From positions 5,075 through 11,573 of the forward strand of contig DEHX01000010.1 of the NCBI GenBank assembly GCA_002352145.1: a DNA stretch of 6,499 bases, written 5' to 3'. A model generated the notes under the pieces. It did no database searches and was not told where the DNA came from. It saw only the letters and a list, made by a program, of their open reading frames with translations. Below are positions 4,732-6,499 of the stretch, piece by piece. Origin of the DNA: Chitinophagaceae bacterium UBA2789. GTDB lineage: Bacteria > Bacteroidota > Bacteroidia > Chitinophagales > Chitinophagaceae. The position numbers and the translations under genes are program-made. Each line of letters opens with the position of its first letter. Position 1 is the stretch's first letter.

Positions 4732-6496
4732 GCTTACCGCCCTGCTGCTCATTACCCCTCTTTTTTTCTTTGGACAAAGCCTGACCGGATTATGGGTTGG
4801 CTCCGTGCATAACGACAGTGCCACGGTCCGAAAAGACCAGTCATTCGAAATTGCCCTGACCGAGTACCGCGGCAAAGTTTACGGTTACTCCCGGAGTGAA
4901 TTCATTGTCAACGATACGCTTTATTACATAGTAAAAAGAGTAAAGGGAACTATTGAAGGAGATGTATGTGAGGTGACCGATGATGAGATCATTGCATTTA
5001 ATTTCCGGGGCAAACTGGATAAAGGAATAAAAGTAACCAGCACTTTTCGTCGCAACAAGGGCGACAGCACCTGGTACCTTGCCGGAACCTGGAAGACCAA
5101 CGCAACAAAACGATATTACTCCATCACCGGAAAAGTAGGACTGGAAGAAGAAAAAGACCTGACGGCCTCAAAAATATTTCCCCATTTGGAAGAACTGAAA
5201 CTGGCCAATGACGTAGCTTTTTACAAGGAAAGAGAAGAAGGTGCGCCGATCGTAAAAATTGCAAAGCCGGAGAAAATAAAAACGGAATATTCTACCGTAC
5301 CGGAAATTTCTTCATCAGCCACAGAGCTGGTTGTTGCCCAGCCACAATTTGAAAGAGCAGAATCAATACCAGTAGTGAAAAAGGCGGAAAGCGATCTGCC
5401 CAAAACGGATACAAAAAATATTCCTTCTTCAACCATTGATATAAAACCCGGAGCTGTTGAAAAAAAGTTGGCAGTAAGTAAGCCACCCGCCGAAGAAGCA
5501 ATAACGAATAAAGAAGTGGCTGGAACAGCCGGTGATACAAAAACACCCGATGCTGCAAATGTTGCTGCGAATAATAACCCTACTGCTGGTCCTGCAGATA
5601 GGAACACAACAATCAGTAAAACAAACAGCCCTGAGAATGTAAAAAGTTCAGCGAACAAGCAACAGGCAACAATTGCTCAGCCTGTTGCAAACAACGCTAC
5701 AAAGCAGGTAACCGGGGATAATAAGATAGCTACTCAATCAACAACAGCTGTTCCTGACAACAAGGTAAATGATGTGGTGGCTAATAATACCGGAACACCA
5801 ACAACAGTTAAAACGAATCAGCCGACATCCGTTAATGCAACAAAAGCCAGCACTGTTGTTGCTAAACATGAAGTCGCTGCAGGCAAACCTGCTACGAAGC
5901 CAACAACTGGTACAGACAAATCAACGGTTGCTCCAAAAGAAAACAATGCTGTTACTAAAACAACAACTGCTGCCAGCTTAACCCAGCCCATCACATCACC
6001 TGCTGTCAACCAGGCGGGTAAGAATGAAGTGACGGACGAAAAAACACTGGCAGGTGTTAAAGCACCGGAAAAAAGAGAAACAGCCAGTACCCCTGTAATT
6101 GAACGAGTACCCATACCGGCAGTGGATATTATTCAAAAGGCTTCTTTGATCGCCGGCAGAAAATCTGAATTCTCACAGGTGGTGAATTTTAAATCAGACA
6201 GCCTGGAGCTGGCCTTGTATGATAACGGAGAAATTGATGGCGATACAGTAAGCCTGTTCCTGAATGGCGAAGTGCTGATGGCCAAGCAGGGACTCAAGGC
6301 CAACGCCATAAAGAAAACTATCTACATCACACCGGGCAATGAAGATTTTACACTGGTTTTGTTTGCCGAGAACCTGGGAAAATATCCGCCCAATACCGGG
6401 CTGCTGGTAGTGCATGATGGAGAAGACGTATACAATCTCCGTTTCAGTTCTGATTTCCAGAAGAGCACAGGGATAGTGTTTCGGAGAAAGAAATAG
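4682..6496 (+). CDS. Exported two-domain protein with long low-complexity linker, function unknown
   Basis: I do not recognise a named family. A signal peptide is clear: basic residues at Lys8, Lys14 and Arg17, a hydrophobic core LTALLLITPLFFF (18-30), and cleavage probably near Gln32-Ser33, with the mature part starting LTGLWVGSV. Residues about 34-180 look like a compact beta-rich domain with alternating hydrophobic strands, two Trp in LTGLW and LAGTW contexts, and only one Cys (Cys96). Residues about 200-475 are a Thr/Ala/Asn/Val/Lys-rich, Pro-containing linker with little predicted structure. Residues about 478-604 form a second beta-rich domain with YDNGEIDGDTVSLFLNG (513-529), PPNTGLLVVHDGED (569-582) and a basic end RRKK. 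A periplasmic or cell-surface location is likely. No lipobox is present. The start overlaps mnmH by 50 nt from ATG 4682; an in-frame GTG at 4700 would give a tighter signal peptide and a 32-nt overlap. The linker could span the envelope, but that is inference. Confidence 0.88.
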   Translation: MPISSFVKPVCNIKNLRLTALLLITPLFFFGQSLTGLWVGSVHNDSATVRKDQSFEIALTEYRGKVYGYSRSEFIVNDTLYYIVKRVKGTIEGDVCEVTDDEIIAFNFRGKLDKGIKVTSTFRRNKGDSTWYLAGTWKTNATKRYYSITGKVGLEEEKDLTASKIFPHLEELKLANDVAFYKEREEGAPIVKIAKPEKIKTEYSTVPEISSSATELVVAQPQFERAESIPVVKKAESDLPKTDTKNIPSSTIDIKPGAVEKKLAVSKPPAEEAITNKEVAGTAGDTKTPDAANVAANNNPTAGPADRNTTISKTNSPENVKSSANKQQATIAQPVANNATKQVTGDNKIATQSTTAVPDNKVNDVVANNTGTPTTVKTNQPTSVNATKASTVVAKHEVAAGKPATKPTTGTDKSTVAPKENNAVTKTTTAASLTQPITSPAVNQAGKNEVTDEKTLAGVKAPEKRETASTPVIERVPIPAVDIIQKASLIAGRKSEFSQVVNFKSDSLELALYDNGEIDGDTVSLFLNGEVLMAKQGLKANAIKKTIYITPGNEDFTLVLFAENLGKYPPNTGLLVVHDGEDVYNLRFSSDFQKSTGIVFRRKK

Positions 6497-6499
6497 GGG

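Noticed and set aside
5221..5658. Leftward 145-residue hydrophobic open frame opposite the linker of the exported protein
   Set aside because: Its apparent membrane-like character comes from reading Thr/Ala/Lys/Asn codons on the reverse strand; no promoter or conserved motif supports it.

Overview
The window most resembles a chromosomal segment of a Bacteroidota bacterium, probably in or near the Chitinophagaceae. Four things point there: an S46-family dipeptidyl-peptidase start, a Rho factor with a long disordered insertion after its N-terminal helical domain, TAnnTTTG-type promoter elements, and start codons without clear Shine-Dalgarno sequences. The genus assignment is inference.

Layout from left to right. 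Positions 1-140 hold, on the minus strand, the first 46 codons of a secreted S46 peptidase that runs off the left edge. A 614-bp AT-rich gap (141-754) separates it from the rest. All remaining genes read rightward: nadA (quinolinate synthase, 755-1771), rho (transcription terminator, 1962-3590), mnmH/selU (tRNA 2-selenouridine synthase, 3670-4731) and a 604-residue exported protein of unknown function (4682-6496) whose start overlaps the end of mnmH.

The genes are mostly housekeeping and do not form one pathway: NAD synthesis, transcription termination and tRNA wobble modification. nadA and rho each appear to have their own promoter. rho ends at a clear intrinsic terminator. mnmH and the exported protein overlap and are probably co-transcribed.

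The part that most deserves attention is the 141-754 gap. Between 292 and 606 it holds four GTGGATA elements, each 7-8 of 9 matches to the DnaA box TTATCCACA on one strand or the other. It also holds six TGTGAA elements and a terminator-like hairpin. A stretch with 5 G/C in 51 bases (611-661) follows directly, and the flanking genes diverge from the gap. This is the layout of a chromosomal replication origin, but none of the boxes is perfect and dnaA is not in view. The rival explanation is a regulator-binding array for the nadA promoter, which lies within it. The second unknown is the exported protein: two apparently structured ends joined by a very long low-complexity linker.
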